A DNA stretch of 64,000 nt from Pseudomonas sp. JM0905a (GTDB lineage: Bacteria > Pseudomonadota > Gammaproteobacteria > Pseudomonadales > Pseudomonadaceae): positions 1 through 64,000 of the forward strand of contig NZ_JACXBU010000017.1 in NCBI RefSeq assembly GCF_014700075.1, given 5' to 3'. Below, in pieces: positions 46,601 through 54,311 of this stretch. The position numbers were made by a program, and so were the translations under genes. The notes beneath the pieces were generated by a model. It did not search any database, was not told where the DNA came from, and saw nothing but the letters and a program-made list of their open reading frames with translations. Every line of letters starts with the position of its first letter. Position 1 is the stretch's first letter.

Positions 46601-49600
46601 CGGTGCTGGCGATGGTCGCGCTGTTCGGCACCTGCACGCTGTAGACCACGCTGACGCTGGTGCCGGAGTTGATTTGCGCAATATCCACGGTCACGCCGCC
46701 CGTCGTGCTGAAGCTGACGCCGGCCGGGAGGTTGCCCGGCGTGTAGGTAGTGCCGCCGATGGTGATGCTCAGCAGGTTGTAGTTGCTGCCGGTGGGGAAG
46801 CCGTCGGTCAGGTGTACGTCGTAGGCCGGCAGGCTGCCATTGGAGGTGAAGCCGACCGTGACGGTGGCGGTCCCGAGAGTGCCGCCGGGGTTGGCGTTGA
46901 AGTCAGTGACCGTCTTGTCCAGGTTGGTGAAGCCGGGTTCGACGATGCGCTCGAACAGGGTATCGCTCGTGGTGCGGACAATGCCGTTGACGCGGTCATG
47001 CACCGTGACGCCAAGCTGCTTGGTGCTCTGGTTGCCGAGGCTGTTATCCACGCGGGCGTTGAACTCGAAGACCACGCCTTCGAGGTCGTCGTCGTTGCCG
47101 TCGTTACCGGTGCCAAAGGGGCCGTTGGTGAGATTGCCGAGGTTCAGGGTCACCACCTGCCTGCCGTTGGCGTCGGTGTCGAGCACTACGTAAATCGGGT
47201 TGATCACGCCGGTGGGCGCTGCGCCGGACAGGTCGGGCGTAATCAGCTGGGCTTGCGGGCTGTCCTCGTTGCCGATGATCTGCAAGGTACCGCCGATGAT
47301 CAGGTCCCCCAGGCTGGTGACCAGCCCGCCATCGGAAATGAAGCCGATACGCATGGTGCTGAGGTCATCCACCGTCAGGCCGTCGTCCAGGGTGATGATC
47401 AGCTGGTAGTTGGGGTTGCTGCCCTCGGGAATCAGCACGGCGGCGCGGTAGCGGATGATCTCTCCGATGCTCACGTTTTCCACGAGCGCATCGGTCGGGT
47501 TGGGCGCGGCGGTATCGGAGAGGCCGCCGACCCGCGAGAAGCGGATAGCCTGGGCCACCGGGATGATCAGGGCGCTGCTGCGCTGGTAATCGTTCAGTAC
47601 GCCGGTATTGAGCAGGCCGTCCAGGCCGGTGCGTTCGCCGGCGGGGTCGGCGGCGCCGTTGATGTTGTTGCCGTTGAGGCTGCTCCAGCGGACGTTGGCG
47701 AGGTTGTCGAACTCGGCCACGGAGGCGCCGGTGGCGTTCACCACGCCGGTCACGCGGATGACGAGGGTGCCGCCCTTGGCGATGTCGACATTCCCGGTGT
47801 TGATCAACGTGCGACCGGTCGGGTCGAGCCTGAAGCGGGCGCTGATATCGGTACTGACTCCGCCCACGGTATAGATCGCGCTGACCACAGTGAGCTGGTC
47901 CATTTCGGTGGGCAGCTGGCTGGAGAAAGCGATGTCGAAGGCGTCGTAGTCGCTACCGGCGTTGCCGTTGGCGATGGTGATGCTGAAGTCGACCCGGTCG
48001 CCCTCGTCGAAGCCCAGGCCAGGGTTGGTGATCAGCTGCTGAGTGAGCTGCAGGGTCGGTTCCTGGAGGGTGATCGCCGGCTTGGTGCCGGTCAGGTTCA
48101 CGTCGCGGTTCAGCACCGTGGTGCCGTTCGGCGTGTTGCCGTCCGGGTCGCTGTAGCTCAGCCGGGCGTCGTTCTGGCGCACGCCGCCGGCCTGGTTGCC
48201 AATGACGTTGCTGGCCACCAGCCGCACGCGGATGACGAAGCTGTTGTTGCCGGTGTTGTTGTCGCCCGCAGCGCCGGCGGCGGTGAAGGTGAAGCGCGCG
48301 TCGACGCCGTCGGCACCCAGGGTTCCGCTCGGGGCGGTGAGGCTGCCAATGGTGACCGTGCCGGCGAAGTTGGCAGTCAACGCGCCGCCGGCGGTGGTGA
48401 TCAGCTGATAGCCCTGGTTGGCGTTGAAGCTGGTGTCCAGGCGCAGGCCGTTGGGGATCAGGTCGTCGATGCGCAGGCTCTGGGTAGTGCCTTCAGGCAG
48501 GGTGACGATGATGTCGTAGAGCATGCTCTCGCCGACCACCAGGTTCGCGCCGGTGGTGTGGGTGGCGCTGGAGTCGCCGTTGTCCAGGCTGCCGCCGGCG
48601 AAGTTCTTGCTGATGACCGGTGCGCTGACCTGTTGGCTGGCGATGTCGGAGAGCGGTGCGGGAACGAAGTTCTGTCCGCCTTCGGCGCTGGCGTAGTGGG
48701 TGAGCTCAGCGGTGGTTTGCAGGGTGGCGCTGGCACCGATGTTCGCCGCTACCTGCACGTCGTAGGTGATTACCACGACGTTGGCGCCGCTGTTGTCGGC
48801 GGCGGTGCCGGGACGGCCGGCGAGCAGCGCGCCGACGCCGGGGGCGTCGATGAAGGTGATGGTGTTGGTGGCGTTGTTCACTGTGAAGTGGGTGCCGGCC
48901 GCCAGTTGCGTGCCGTCGCCGCGATAGATCAGCAGGTTGGCGGCGGAGAGGTTACCGCCGACGAAAGACAGGCCCGGGGGCAGGGTAATGCGTGTGCTGA
49001 CGTCGTAGGCGTTGCCGCCGCCGTGGTTCTCGATGGCCGTGGCCAGACGCAGGCGGTCGCTGGCATCGATGCCGGTAACGTTGCCGTTGACCGCCAGGAT
49101 GTCGGTGATGCTGCCGCTGAAGGGCCTTCCGGCGGTGCCGGGTGCGTTCCAGGTACCGGTGGTGCCGGTCACCGTGCCGTGGCTGGCGGACACCACACCG
49201 TGGCTCATGTTGAGCACCGGTTCGGCCACCGAGGCGATCAGGGTTACGTCGTCGGTGGTGAGCAGGACGCTCTTGTCCAGGGTGCGGGTCTGGCTAGATT
49301 CACCCAGCACGTTGAAGGCGCGCTGGTCGGCGAAGGGCTGGTCGCTGACGGTCAGGGTGAAGTCGATGGCGATGCGGCTGCCGTTGATGCCAGGGTTGAC
49401 GTAGTCGGCAAAGGTGAACACCAGGGAATTGCCCGGGCCGATGGTGACCGAAGTGGGGCTGTTCGGGTTGGTGTTGCCGGTGGCCAGGCGCCAGATGGTG
49501 TTGGGGTCGATGCCGGTCAGGTCGAACAGAGGCAGCGGCAGGTAGGCGGTGAGCTTGAAGTTCTCGTAGTCGCCGGTGACCAGGTCATAGCTGAGACGGA

Positions 49601-52094
49601 AGGTGACCGAATCGCCGGGCCGCAATTCGGTGCCGGGCGCGGGAGCGCCGCCGCCATTGAGATCGGCCAGGTCGATATTCACCTGGCTGGTGGGAATGGT
49701 GCTGAGGGTGCTGGAGCCGTCGCTCTCGTCGAAACCGCTGAGGTTGTTCGGGTCGAACAGCACCGTGGCGGTGACGGTGGCGTTGTTGCCGAAGGAGTCG
49801 CCCTCGTTGATCTCGCTGTGCGGCGCGCCTGCCGGTGGCGTGTAGCTCTGGGCGACGCGCGCCTGGTAGGCGATCACCGCCAGGGTGGCGCCCTCCAGCA
49901 GGTTGTCGAAGGCCAGGTCACCGTTGAGCCACTGGCGGATGCCGAAGGCATTGGCCAGGGAGGCACCGATATTGAAGACGATGGACGTACTGCCGTCGGC
50001 GTTGACGATGCTCTGGGAAAGCAGGGCGACCGACTGGGTAACGCCGTTCTGGCTGATGGTCAGGGTGGCGGTACCTGCGATCAGGTTCTGGCCGTCGCCG
50101 AGGCGGTCGACAACCGCAAAGTTACCGGCGCCCAGGAAGGTTCTGCCAAAGGCGAAGTAGTCGGAGAGGGCGATGTTCAGGTTGTAGTTGAGGACATCGC
50201 CCGGGCTGAGGCCGGTGGTGCCGACATCGGTGCGCACGCTGACCTGCTTCTCCAGGGTGATGGACTTGGCGACGAAGCTGACATCGTCTCCGGTTCCGTC
50301 GAAGAGGATCGGGCCATTGGTGGCGTCGCGCGGGTCCAGGGGCTGCCAGCTGCCAGCAGCGGTGGGGGCGCCGAAGGTGATGGTGACGTCGTCACCCGTG
50401 GCGGCATTGAGTACCGGGACGCCGTTGGCATCGGCTTCCGGAACGAAGAAATTCACGCTGGTAGTCGTGGCGCCGGTCAGCGTCGGATAGCGGACGGTGA
50501 ATTCGCTGATGTACAGGTCGTTGCTGAGGTCGCCGTCGCTATTCTGCGCCAGGATGCGCTGGATGAACGTCGGATCGGTGACGGTGCTGCCGTTATGGAA
50601 GGTGATCGAGGTGATAGTGCCGCCGGCACCGGGCGTGATGCCGGTCACTATGACGTTGTCCGGAACCGGCTGGACCAGTACCACGTCGGTCAGGGTCTGG
50701 GAGTCGGCCGGGGTGATGATGACGTCCAGCTCGCGGCCATAGTTCGGGCCGGTCGCGGTTTCGCCTTCGGGCGTGGTGATGACTTGGTCGAACGTGATCA
50801 CCGTTGGGTGCACCACATAGCTGTCGGCGTTGGCCGAGGGCTCGAGGATGCTGGGGTCGGTCGCCGGGTTGTTCAGCGAATCGTTGCCGTACTGGAAGCC
50901 GCTACGGGCGCGGATGGTGAGGTCCGGCGTCGTACCAGAGAAGGAAAAGTCCGTATCGGCCAGGTCACTCAGCGAAGCCGTCACCTGTACGGTGATGGGC
51001 GGCTGGCCCTGGGTGACGCTGGCGAACGGCAGTTCGACCACCACCATCTGGTCGCCAGCGCGCATGCCGAAGTCGGCCGCGTTGATGATCAGCGGTTTGC
51101 CGTCAGTGCCCACCGCCAGCGGGTGGCTGGCCCGGCCGTTGGCGTCGAAAGTCAGGACATGGGTCGTGAGGTTCTGTCCGAGGTAGGTGGCGGAGACGAA
51201 GGTGACGCCGTCGTCTATTTCTGCGCCGGCGCCGTCCTTGCCGGTGGCGGGGAAGAACAGGTCGATGAAGGGCGCGTAGCCGGTGTCGGTGCTGATGTTG
51301 GTGAAGGTGACGTCGAAGGTGAAGGTGTCGCCCAGCAGCACATCCGCGCCGCCGGTGAGGGTGGTGCTGGGGCCGGCGGCCAGCAGGCGGTCGTAGGCAG
51401 CCGTGGCGGTTGCGGCGAGGGCAATGGGCTTGTCGATGTCGCCGCTGGTGACTTCCAGGTCCCAGTCGCCGCCGGCGCGGGTGCTGCCGGTGTTGTCGCT
51501 GGAGGCCGCGACATCGGCGCCGGTCCAGCGCGCCAGTTCGTTGACCAGGGTACGCCCGGCGCTGCCTTCGCCTACCTTGCAACCGTAGAGCTGGATGTCG
51601 GCCCCTTCGCTGAGGGACTGGCTCCATTGGCTGAGGGGCTGGGCGAACTGCTCGATGTTGTCGGCGGTGAGGGTCGTCTTGCCGAGGGTGAACTCGCCGG
51701 ATGCGCCGTGGGACAGGATCTGGATGGAGTCGACCTGGCCGAGTTTCGCGAGGGCGGCAGAGATGGCCGCCAGTCCGTCCTGATTGGCCTCCACCACCAG
51801 CACGTCGACATTGCCGGGGAGCTGCGCGGTCAGTTGCTCGCGGCCTTCGATGCGGCTGTCCAGCACCAGCAGGTGCCGGCTGGCGGACTGCTGCTGGCCC
51901 GGTTCGCTGCGGGCATCGTTGGGGGTGGCGTGGTCAGTGGTGGCCTTGCCGGCGTCACCGCTGTCCTGGTGCTGCTGGTCGACCGCCGCAGCGGCGGCAC
52001 CGTCGAATAGAATGCGCGGCTCCAGGGCCATGGCGCGGCGCTGGGGTTTGAATGCAGGCGGCACGCGCGCGCCGGACTTGGTATCGATATCCAT
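40632..52094 (-). CDS. Giant LEPR-XLL/DUF4347 cadherin-repeat surface protein (3820 aa)
   Basis: This is probably a very large exported adhesin. The N-terminus has the LEPR-XLL motif (ALEPRILFDGAAAA, 23-36). A DUF4347 domain follows at about 74-230 (LVLDSRIEGREQL, IQILSHGASGEFTLG, IQLYGCKVGEG). Residues 240-1950 are DUF11-like beta repeats, and near 1955-2045 is an SdrD-like B domain. Residues 2050-3660 hold about 11 cadherin/VCBS-like repeats with the consensus NDxPVAxDD, EAGG, DPSGNVLxND and GxYGTLTLNADGSYTYxxD. The C-terminal 150 residues are non-repetitive and show no RTX nonapeptides. There is no classical signal peptide. It is the first gene of the operon with a TolC-like protein, two adaptors and an M50-adaptor fusion, the likely export machinery. 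Confidence 0.9.
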   Translation of the reverse strand: MDIDTKSGARVPPAFKPQRRAMALEPRILFDGAAAAAVDQQHQDSGDAGKATTDHATPNDARSEPGQQQSASRHLLVLDSRIEGREQLTAQLPGNVDVLVVEANQDGLAAISAALAKLGQVDSIQILSHGASGEFTLGKTTLTADNIEQFAQPLSQWSQSLSEGADIQLYGCKVGEGSAGRTLVNELARWTGADVAASSDNTGSTRAGGDWDLEVTSGDIDKPIALAATATAAYDRLLAAGPSTTLTGGADVLLGDTFTFDVTFTNISTDTGYAPFIDLFFPATGKDGAGAEIDDGVTFVSATYLGQNLTTHVLTFDANGRASHPLAVGTDGKPLIINAADFGMRAGDQMVVVELPFASVTQGQPPITVQVTASLSDLADTDFSFSGTTPDLTIRARSGFQYGNDSLNNPATDPSILEPSANADSYVVHPTVITFDQVITTPEGETATGPNYGRELDVIITPADSQTLTDVVLVQPVPDNVIVTGITPGAGGTITSITFHNGSTVTDPTFIQRILAQNSDGDLSNDLYISEFTVRYPTLTGATTTSVNFFVPEADANGVPVLNAATGDDVTITFGAPTAAGSWQPLDPRDATNGPILFDGTGDDVSFVAKSITLEKQVSVRTDVGTTGLSPGDVLNYNLNIALSDYFAFGRTFLGAGNFAVVDRLGDGQNLIAGTATLTISQNGVTQSVALLSQSIVNADGSTSIVFNIGASLANAFGIRQWLNGDLAFDNLLEGATLAVIAYQARVAQSYTPPAGAPHSEINEGDSFGNNATVTATVLFDPNNLSGFDESDGSSTLSTIPTSQVNIDLADLNGGGAPAPGTELRPGDSVTFRLSYDLVTGDYENFKLTAYLPLPLFDLTGIDPNTIWRLATGNTNPNSPTSVTIGPGNSLVFTFADYVNPGINGSRIAIDFTLTVSDQPFADQRAFNVLGESSQTRTLDKSVLLTTDDVTLIASVAEPVLNMSHGVVSASHGTVTGTTGTWNAPGTAGRPFSGSITDILAVNGNVTGIDASDRLRLATAIENHGGGNAYDVSTRITLPPGLSFVGGNLSAANLLIYRGDGTQLAAGTHFTVNNATNTITFIDAPGVGALLAGRPGTAADNSGANVVVITYDVQVAANIGASATLQTTAELTHYASAEGGQNFVPAPLSDIASQQVSAPVISKNFAGGSLDNGDSSATHTTGANLVVGESMLYDIIVTLPEGTTQSLRIDDLIPNGLRLDTSFNANQGYQLITTAGGALTANFAGTVTIGSLTAPSGTLGADGVDARFTFTAAGAAGDNNTGNNSFVIRVRLVASNVIGNQAGGVRQNDARLSYSDPDGNTPNGTTVLNRDVNLTGTKPAITLQEPTLQLTQQLITNPGLGFDEGDRVDFSITIANGNAGSDYDAFDIAFSSQLPTEMDQLTVVSAIYTVGGVSTDISARFRLDPTGRTLINTGNVDIAKGGTLVIRVTGVVNATGASVAEFDNLANVRWSSLNGNNINGAADPAGERTGLDGLLNTGVLNDYQRSSALIIPVAQAIRFSRVGGLSDTAAPNPTDALVENVSIGEIIRYRAAVLIPEGSNPNYQLIITLDDGLTVDDLSTMRIGFISDGGLVTSLGDLIIGGTLQIIGNEDSPQAQLITPDLSGAAPTGVINPIYVVLDTDANGRQVVTLNLGNLTNGPFGTGNDGNDDDLEGVVFEFNARVDNSLGNQSTKQLGVTVHDRVNGIVRTTSDTLFERIVEPGFTNLDKTVTDFNANPGGTLGTATVTVGFTSNGSLPAYDVHLTDGFPTGSNYNLLSITIGGTTYTPGNLPAGVSFSTTGGVTVDIAQINSGTSVSVVYSVQVPNSATIASTDATLRWSSLPETFTSWGGTAVGTDGTAAGERTGADGPGPDGTTLNNYVLREGAGLGIISGTLWNDTGTAATAPNDRTPDPDPVPGTPAYELAIANQTINLIWAGKDGVLGNGDDKTFTTTTNANGRFSFGVLPSGLYRIDAPTTVNSIAQFGELRVRIDTDGGTLGQVRVTLGEGASQQANSGYVEINDAPVNSLPGFQQGLEDTPLAIPGIRVSDIDAERDPNVNGRAIQVSLEVLRGTLSLTGTTTGVTVTGAGTTTLVLVGRIADINAALAGLRYLGNQDFNGVDFLEVVTNDLGNYGDFNGNGIPGELADARTDSDFLVIRLDPVNDAPHAVNDNATALEAGGTANIIAGINPRGNLLDNDTDVDIATNGDQINVKSVTSPLGVVVTVPALGSVEVLGRYGKLVIQANGAYQYIVDNANPEVQALRLASQQLTENFTYVISDIGIGGPPLQSSAVFSVVIQGANDTPVGIDDTGTAIEKGGVNNTDIGNPGDTPPVGFPVAGSNATGNVLTNDLDVDGGENPADPIDYGETKRVSGIRNLRELAPGLMFIVPNGGSVSLGGTYGTLTIGSDGNYTYVINENSTAVQRLGPNDTLSDIFTYQVTDAAGLNDLAELRITIRGNHDNPVASDDQAVAQAGSGPNAIGESNPSGNVIRFPSRPGPVTQPGGNGVDNDVDAADRPNTQLKVNGVRSGLETAGGVLIGVATGSTSSTNATLLLGNFGLLRIGADGSFTYDVDSANPTVQALQAGQTLTETFTYQIVDTNGLTDQAQLVITVRGVNDPPIAQNHFNIAVERGGVANGQAGIDPSGDALLFDVDPDGDPLSVISVSNDTLGTNGVIGQAFAGQYGTLTLNADGTYTYVLDNTNPEVEALRQLSDFLIESFTYAISDGQEAPQSAQLVILILGRNDNPVATNDTATAVEAGGVNNGSAGVDPSGNVLGNDTDVDGGALDDIDYGETQAVESVRTGAVEGVGSAGTVGSELRGQYGWLTLNADGSYSYRLDNNLAAVQALRAGNTLIDTFNYSVIDTAGATDIALLNITIEGANDTPVANDDSATAIEAGGLNNSTQGTDATGNVLDNDTDVDQFGETLTVVDVGKGSVDGLVGNGFIGQYGTLTLNANGSYTYVVDNDNPLVQALLTAGDTLSESFSYTIRDLAGATSTATLTITIQGRNDNPLAVDDSTVAVEAGGTGNATPGVNPSGNLLHNDRDVDAGDTKTVNGIRTGSEAAGGTFTALSGSQVIAGTYGTLTIAANGTYTYVVNNDLAAVQALKPGDTLQEVFSYRMRDTAGAEDIAQFTITVQGAWDAPVAQDDLNIGITDNGDGLVFNPSGNVLPNDSDVDQGDQLIVTGIRTGPENGSGTAGTVGSVLVGQYGTLVINADGSYHYTIDISNPDVLALDLLDTLVDHFTYEVTDLGGLTDLAQLSIIVVGRNDAPDGFDDEATAVEAGGLNNDTPGLNPSGNVLNNDSDLEGQPLSVTGIRTGSETGSGTSGTVGTVLRGRYGDLTMNADGSWTYVVDNSLAEVQALRISGQTLVDTFTYTLADTHLDTDTAELRITVDGRNDTPIAQDDGSTAVEAGGVGNNIPGSNPSGNVLTNDQDVDSVANGETRQVLSATSELGNSAGAGVALVGRYGTLTLNADGSYTYVLDNANPLVQALRTAGETLRESFTYLMRDTTGAQSEARLNLLIQGANDNPVARDDSNVASDQTPAPQASGNVLPNDSDVDGGEQLHVVGIRTGAETGSGTAGVVGQAILGRFGTLVINADGSYSYSIDLTNPEVLRAAGLGRVLQDVFTYTLGDRAGATDFAQLTIDLDIAAPFIPAPESGLIDPHFDRGDLDPFRRPPLPGVDPVVFVGPVVERNDRLLTLSSWEADGSNLALGRVPEIQSDTLGNRLGQTPGQFVSRAVRESRVESDLDLAWILGRHGRINLSADGLLADPSVFASSAENLTQGDAQLPPPSDTRTAPGFRAQLREAAERLRALGNGTPE
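41150..45620 (-). repeat. Tandem cadherin/VCBS-like coding repeats
   Basis: About 11 units of roughly 400 bases within the giant gene encode modules starting NDxP(V/I)A and containing AVEAGG, SGNVLxNDxDVD and GSYTYVxDN. The DNA repeats are imperfect, so ordinary recombination is likely to change copy number. Assembly collapse is a risk here. Confidence 0.85.
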
Positions 52095-52309
52095 ATGTTC
52101 ACCAAGAGACTCGCCGCGCTGGGCAGGTCATTGCAGTTGAAATTTCGGTACTGCCGTCATCCCTTGTCCGGCAGTGCCAGGCAAGGTCTTTATCCCACTT
52201 GCGATGAACACGAAGACGTTCATCCCCGGCCCGGAGGGGCCTTTGACAGTCCGCATGGCGGGAGTCGGGGGAGGGCGTGTGTCGGGTTCGTCTAGAAAGT
52301 TCGTGGGGG

Positions 52310-52345
52310 CTGACAGAACTCCATTCTCTGTCAGAAATTTCTGAC
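52310..52345. promoter_or_regulatory. Two overlapping palindromes in the divergent control region
   Basis: 52310-52334 has CTGACAGA-N9-TCTGTCAG. 52330-52345 is the perfect 16-base palindrome GTCAGAAATTTCTGAC. They lie 216 bases upstream of the giant-gene start and 332 bases before the MscS gene. Confidence 0.55.
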
Positions 52346-52390
52346 CCTGAGCCTATCCACGAGATAACCGAAAATCCAGTCCACTTGTCG

Positions 52391-52483
52391 TTCCTGTGAC
52401 AGGAATGTGTGCCTATTGCGGGCCTTCTGAAAGATTTCTATGACGTGCTGGGGATTTCCTGTGCACGTTTCTGGCGTCAGAAA
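52391..52483. promoter_or_regulatory. Further inverted repeats in the same control region
   Basis: 52391-52405 is TTCCTG-N3-CAGGAA and 52468-52483 is TTTCTG-N4-CAGAAA. They resemble the half-sites of the palindromes at 52310-52345. The 52095-52676 gap contains no gene. Confidence 0.45.
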
Positions 52484-52676
52484 ATTCGTACGGAGATCAC
52501 CTTGGTGAATGCCGGCATCGGGAGCTGTTGAAGTCCTGCGCGTCATCGTCTTCCGGTTGGCATGCATCCGTCCGGTTACCCGCATCGAACTGGTCTAGGC
52601 TGCATCTGGCCGGTGACCTGCTGCATGCACGGCGAAATCCCGGCAAAAATTGAAGCGATAGGCTGGAGCACGATGC

Positions 52677-54311
52677 ATGGGTAAACGGATCTACTGGTGG
52701 GGCGCCACGATTTTCTGGGTTCTTTCGATGGCGCTTGGCGTCGTTGCACAGGCGGCGGAGGAGGAGGCCGCCCCGGTAACGACGGCCCCCGCCGAACTGA
52801 AAATCGCCAATCGCAGCATCTTTGTCTTTCGCGGCACCATCCTCGGCGAGTCCCCGGAGGCCCGCGCCAGCCGTGCCCGCGCGGTGATCGGTGAAATGCT
52901 CGACGGCACCGAGGAGCCCAAGGTCGGGCTGGATACCATCCAGGACAGCTACCTGGTGCTGCTTGGCGACCGCCGCGCCTTCATCGTGTCGCCGAAGGAT
53001 GTCGACGCGACGGCAGGCGACGTGCGCGAGGCAGCTGAAGAGGCGGCGCAGCGGTTGCGGCAGGTGGTGGCGGAGTCCGCCGAGGCCCGCAGCCTGCGCT
53101 TCCTGCTCACCGCCGGTGGCTACTCGGCGCTGGCCACCTTGCTCTATCTGGGACTGTTGCGGCTGCTGACGCGGGGCCACCAGAAAGCCCTGGCCTGGCT
53201 GCCCAAGCGCATGCGCAAGCACACCAGCGCGCTGAAGATCGGCCAGACGCAACTGGTGGACTCCAGCAACCTGTTCCCGGTGGTGCGGCGCCTGCTGGCC
53301 TTGCTCTACTGGTCCGTGGTGTTGCTGCTCACCTATGAATGGCTGAGCTTCGTGCTGCAGCGTTTCCCCTATACCCGGCCCTGGGGCGAGAGCCTCAACC
53401 AGTACCTGATCGAGCTGGTGCGCTACCTGCTCGATGCGGTGGTCAACGCCGTTCCTGGCCTCATCATCGCGCTGCTGATCTTCTTCATCGCGCGGGGTGT
53501 CAGCGCCTTCGGCAAACGGTTGCTGGAGCGGCTTTCCCGGCCTGGCACCATCAAGTGGCTCAACGATGAAACACTGCAGCCCACCACCCGGCTGACGTCT
53601 CTGGCCATCTGGCTGTTCGCCCTGGCCATGGCCTACCCGTACCTGCCCGGCGCCGGCACCGAGGCTTTCAAGGGCCTGTCGGTGCTGATCGGCCTGATGA
53701 TTTCCCTGGGAGCGTCCAGCGTGGTGGGGCAGGCCGCCGCCGGGCTGATCCTCACCTACACCCGCACGTTGCGGCCGGGCGAGTACGTGCGCATCGGCGA
53801 CAACGAAGGCACGGTTACCGAACTCGGCATGTTCACCACCAGCATCCGCACTGGCCTGGGTGAGGTGCTGACCATTCCCAATTCCATGATTACGGGCTCT
53901 GTGACGCGCAACTATTCCCGCGTGGTGCAGGGTGCGGGCTACGTGGTGGATACCACCGTGACCATCGGCTACGACACGCCCTGGCGCCAGGTGGAGGCCA
54001 TGCTGCTGGAAGCGGCAAGGCGCACGCCCGGTATCCTGCAGCTACCCCGGCCCCAGGTGTTCCAGACCGCGCTGTCGGACTTCTACCCCGAGTACCGCCT
54101 GGTGGCCCAGGCCGTGCCCAGCGAACCGCGACCGCGCGCTGAATTGCTGACCATGTTGCACGCCAATATCCAGGACGTGTTCAACGAGTTCGGCGTGCAG
54201 ATCATGTCGCCGCACTACCTGGGCGACCCGGCCCACGAGAAGCTGGTGCCCAGGGAGAACTGGTACGCGGCGCCGGCCAAGGCGCCGGAGCAGGGGGAGG
54301 GGGATCGGTGA
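52677..54311 (+). CDS. MscS-family mechanosensitive channel
   Basis: This 544-residue protein has a signal peptide (MALGVVAQA-AE), a periplasmic domain to about residue 150, several membrane spans and the MscS core. The pore helix region is SVLIGLMISLGASSVVGQAAAGLILTYTRTLRPGEYVRIGDNEGTV, followed by the beta domain (TIPNSMITGSVTRNYSR) and the alpha/beta tail. It releases solutes on osmotic downshock. The ATG has GGAG about ten bases upstream. The next gene starts inside its stop codon. Confidence 0.92.
   Translation: MGKRIYWWGATIFWVLSMALGVVAQAAEEEAAPVTTAPAELKIANRSIFVFRGTILGESPEARASRARAVIGEMLDGTEEPKVGLDTIQDSYLVLLGDRRAFIVSPKDVDATAGDVREAAEEAAQRLRQVVAESAEARSLRFLLTAGGYSALATLLYLGLLRLLTRGHQKALAWLPKRMRKHTSALKIGQTQLVDSSNLFPVVRRLLALLYWSVVLLLTYEWLSFVLQRFPYTRPWGESLNQYLIELVRYLLDAVVNAVPGLIIALLIFFIARGVSAFGKRLLERLSRPGTIKWLNDETLQPTTRLTSLAIWLFALAMAYPYLPGAGTEAFKGLSVLIGLMISLGASSVVGQAAAGLILTYTRTLRPGEYVRIGDNEGTVTELGMFTTSIRTGLGEVLTIPNSMITGSVTRNYSRVVQGAGYVVDTTVTIGYDTPWRQVEAMLLEAARRTPGILQLPRPQVFQTALSDFYPEYRLVAQAVPSEPRPRAELLTMLHANIQDVFNEFGVQIMSPHYLGDPAHEKLVPRENWYAAPAKAPEQGEGDR

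Noticed and set aside
41103-52010. Open plus-strand frames of 934 and 2136 codons opposite the giant gene
   Set aside because: Their sequence is low-complexity Gly/Val/Ala/Asp-rich and repeats in register with the cadherin repeats on the other strand, so they are shadows.
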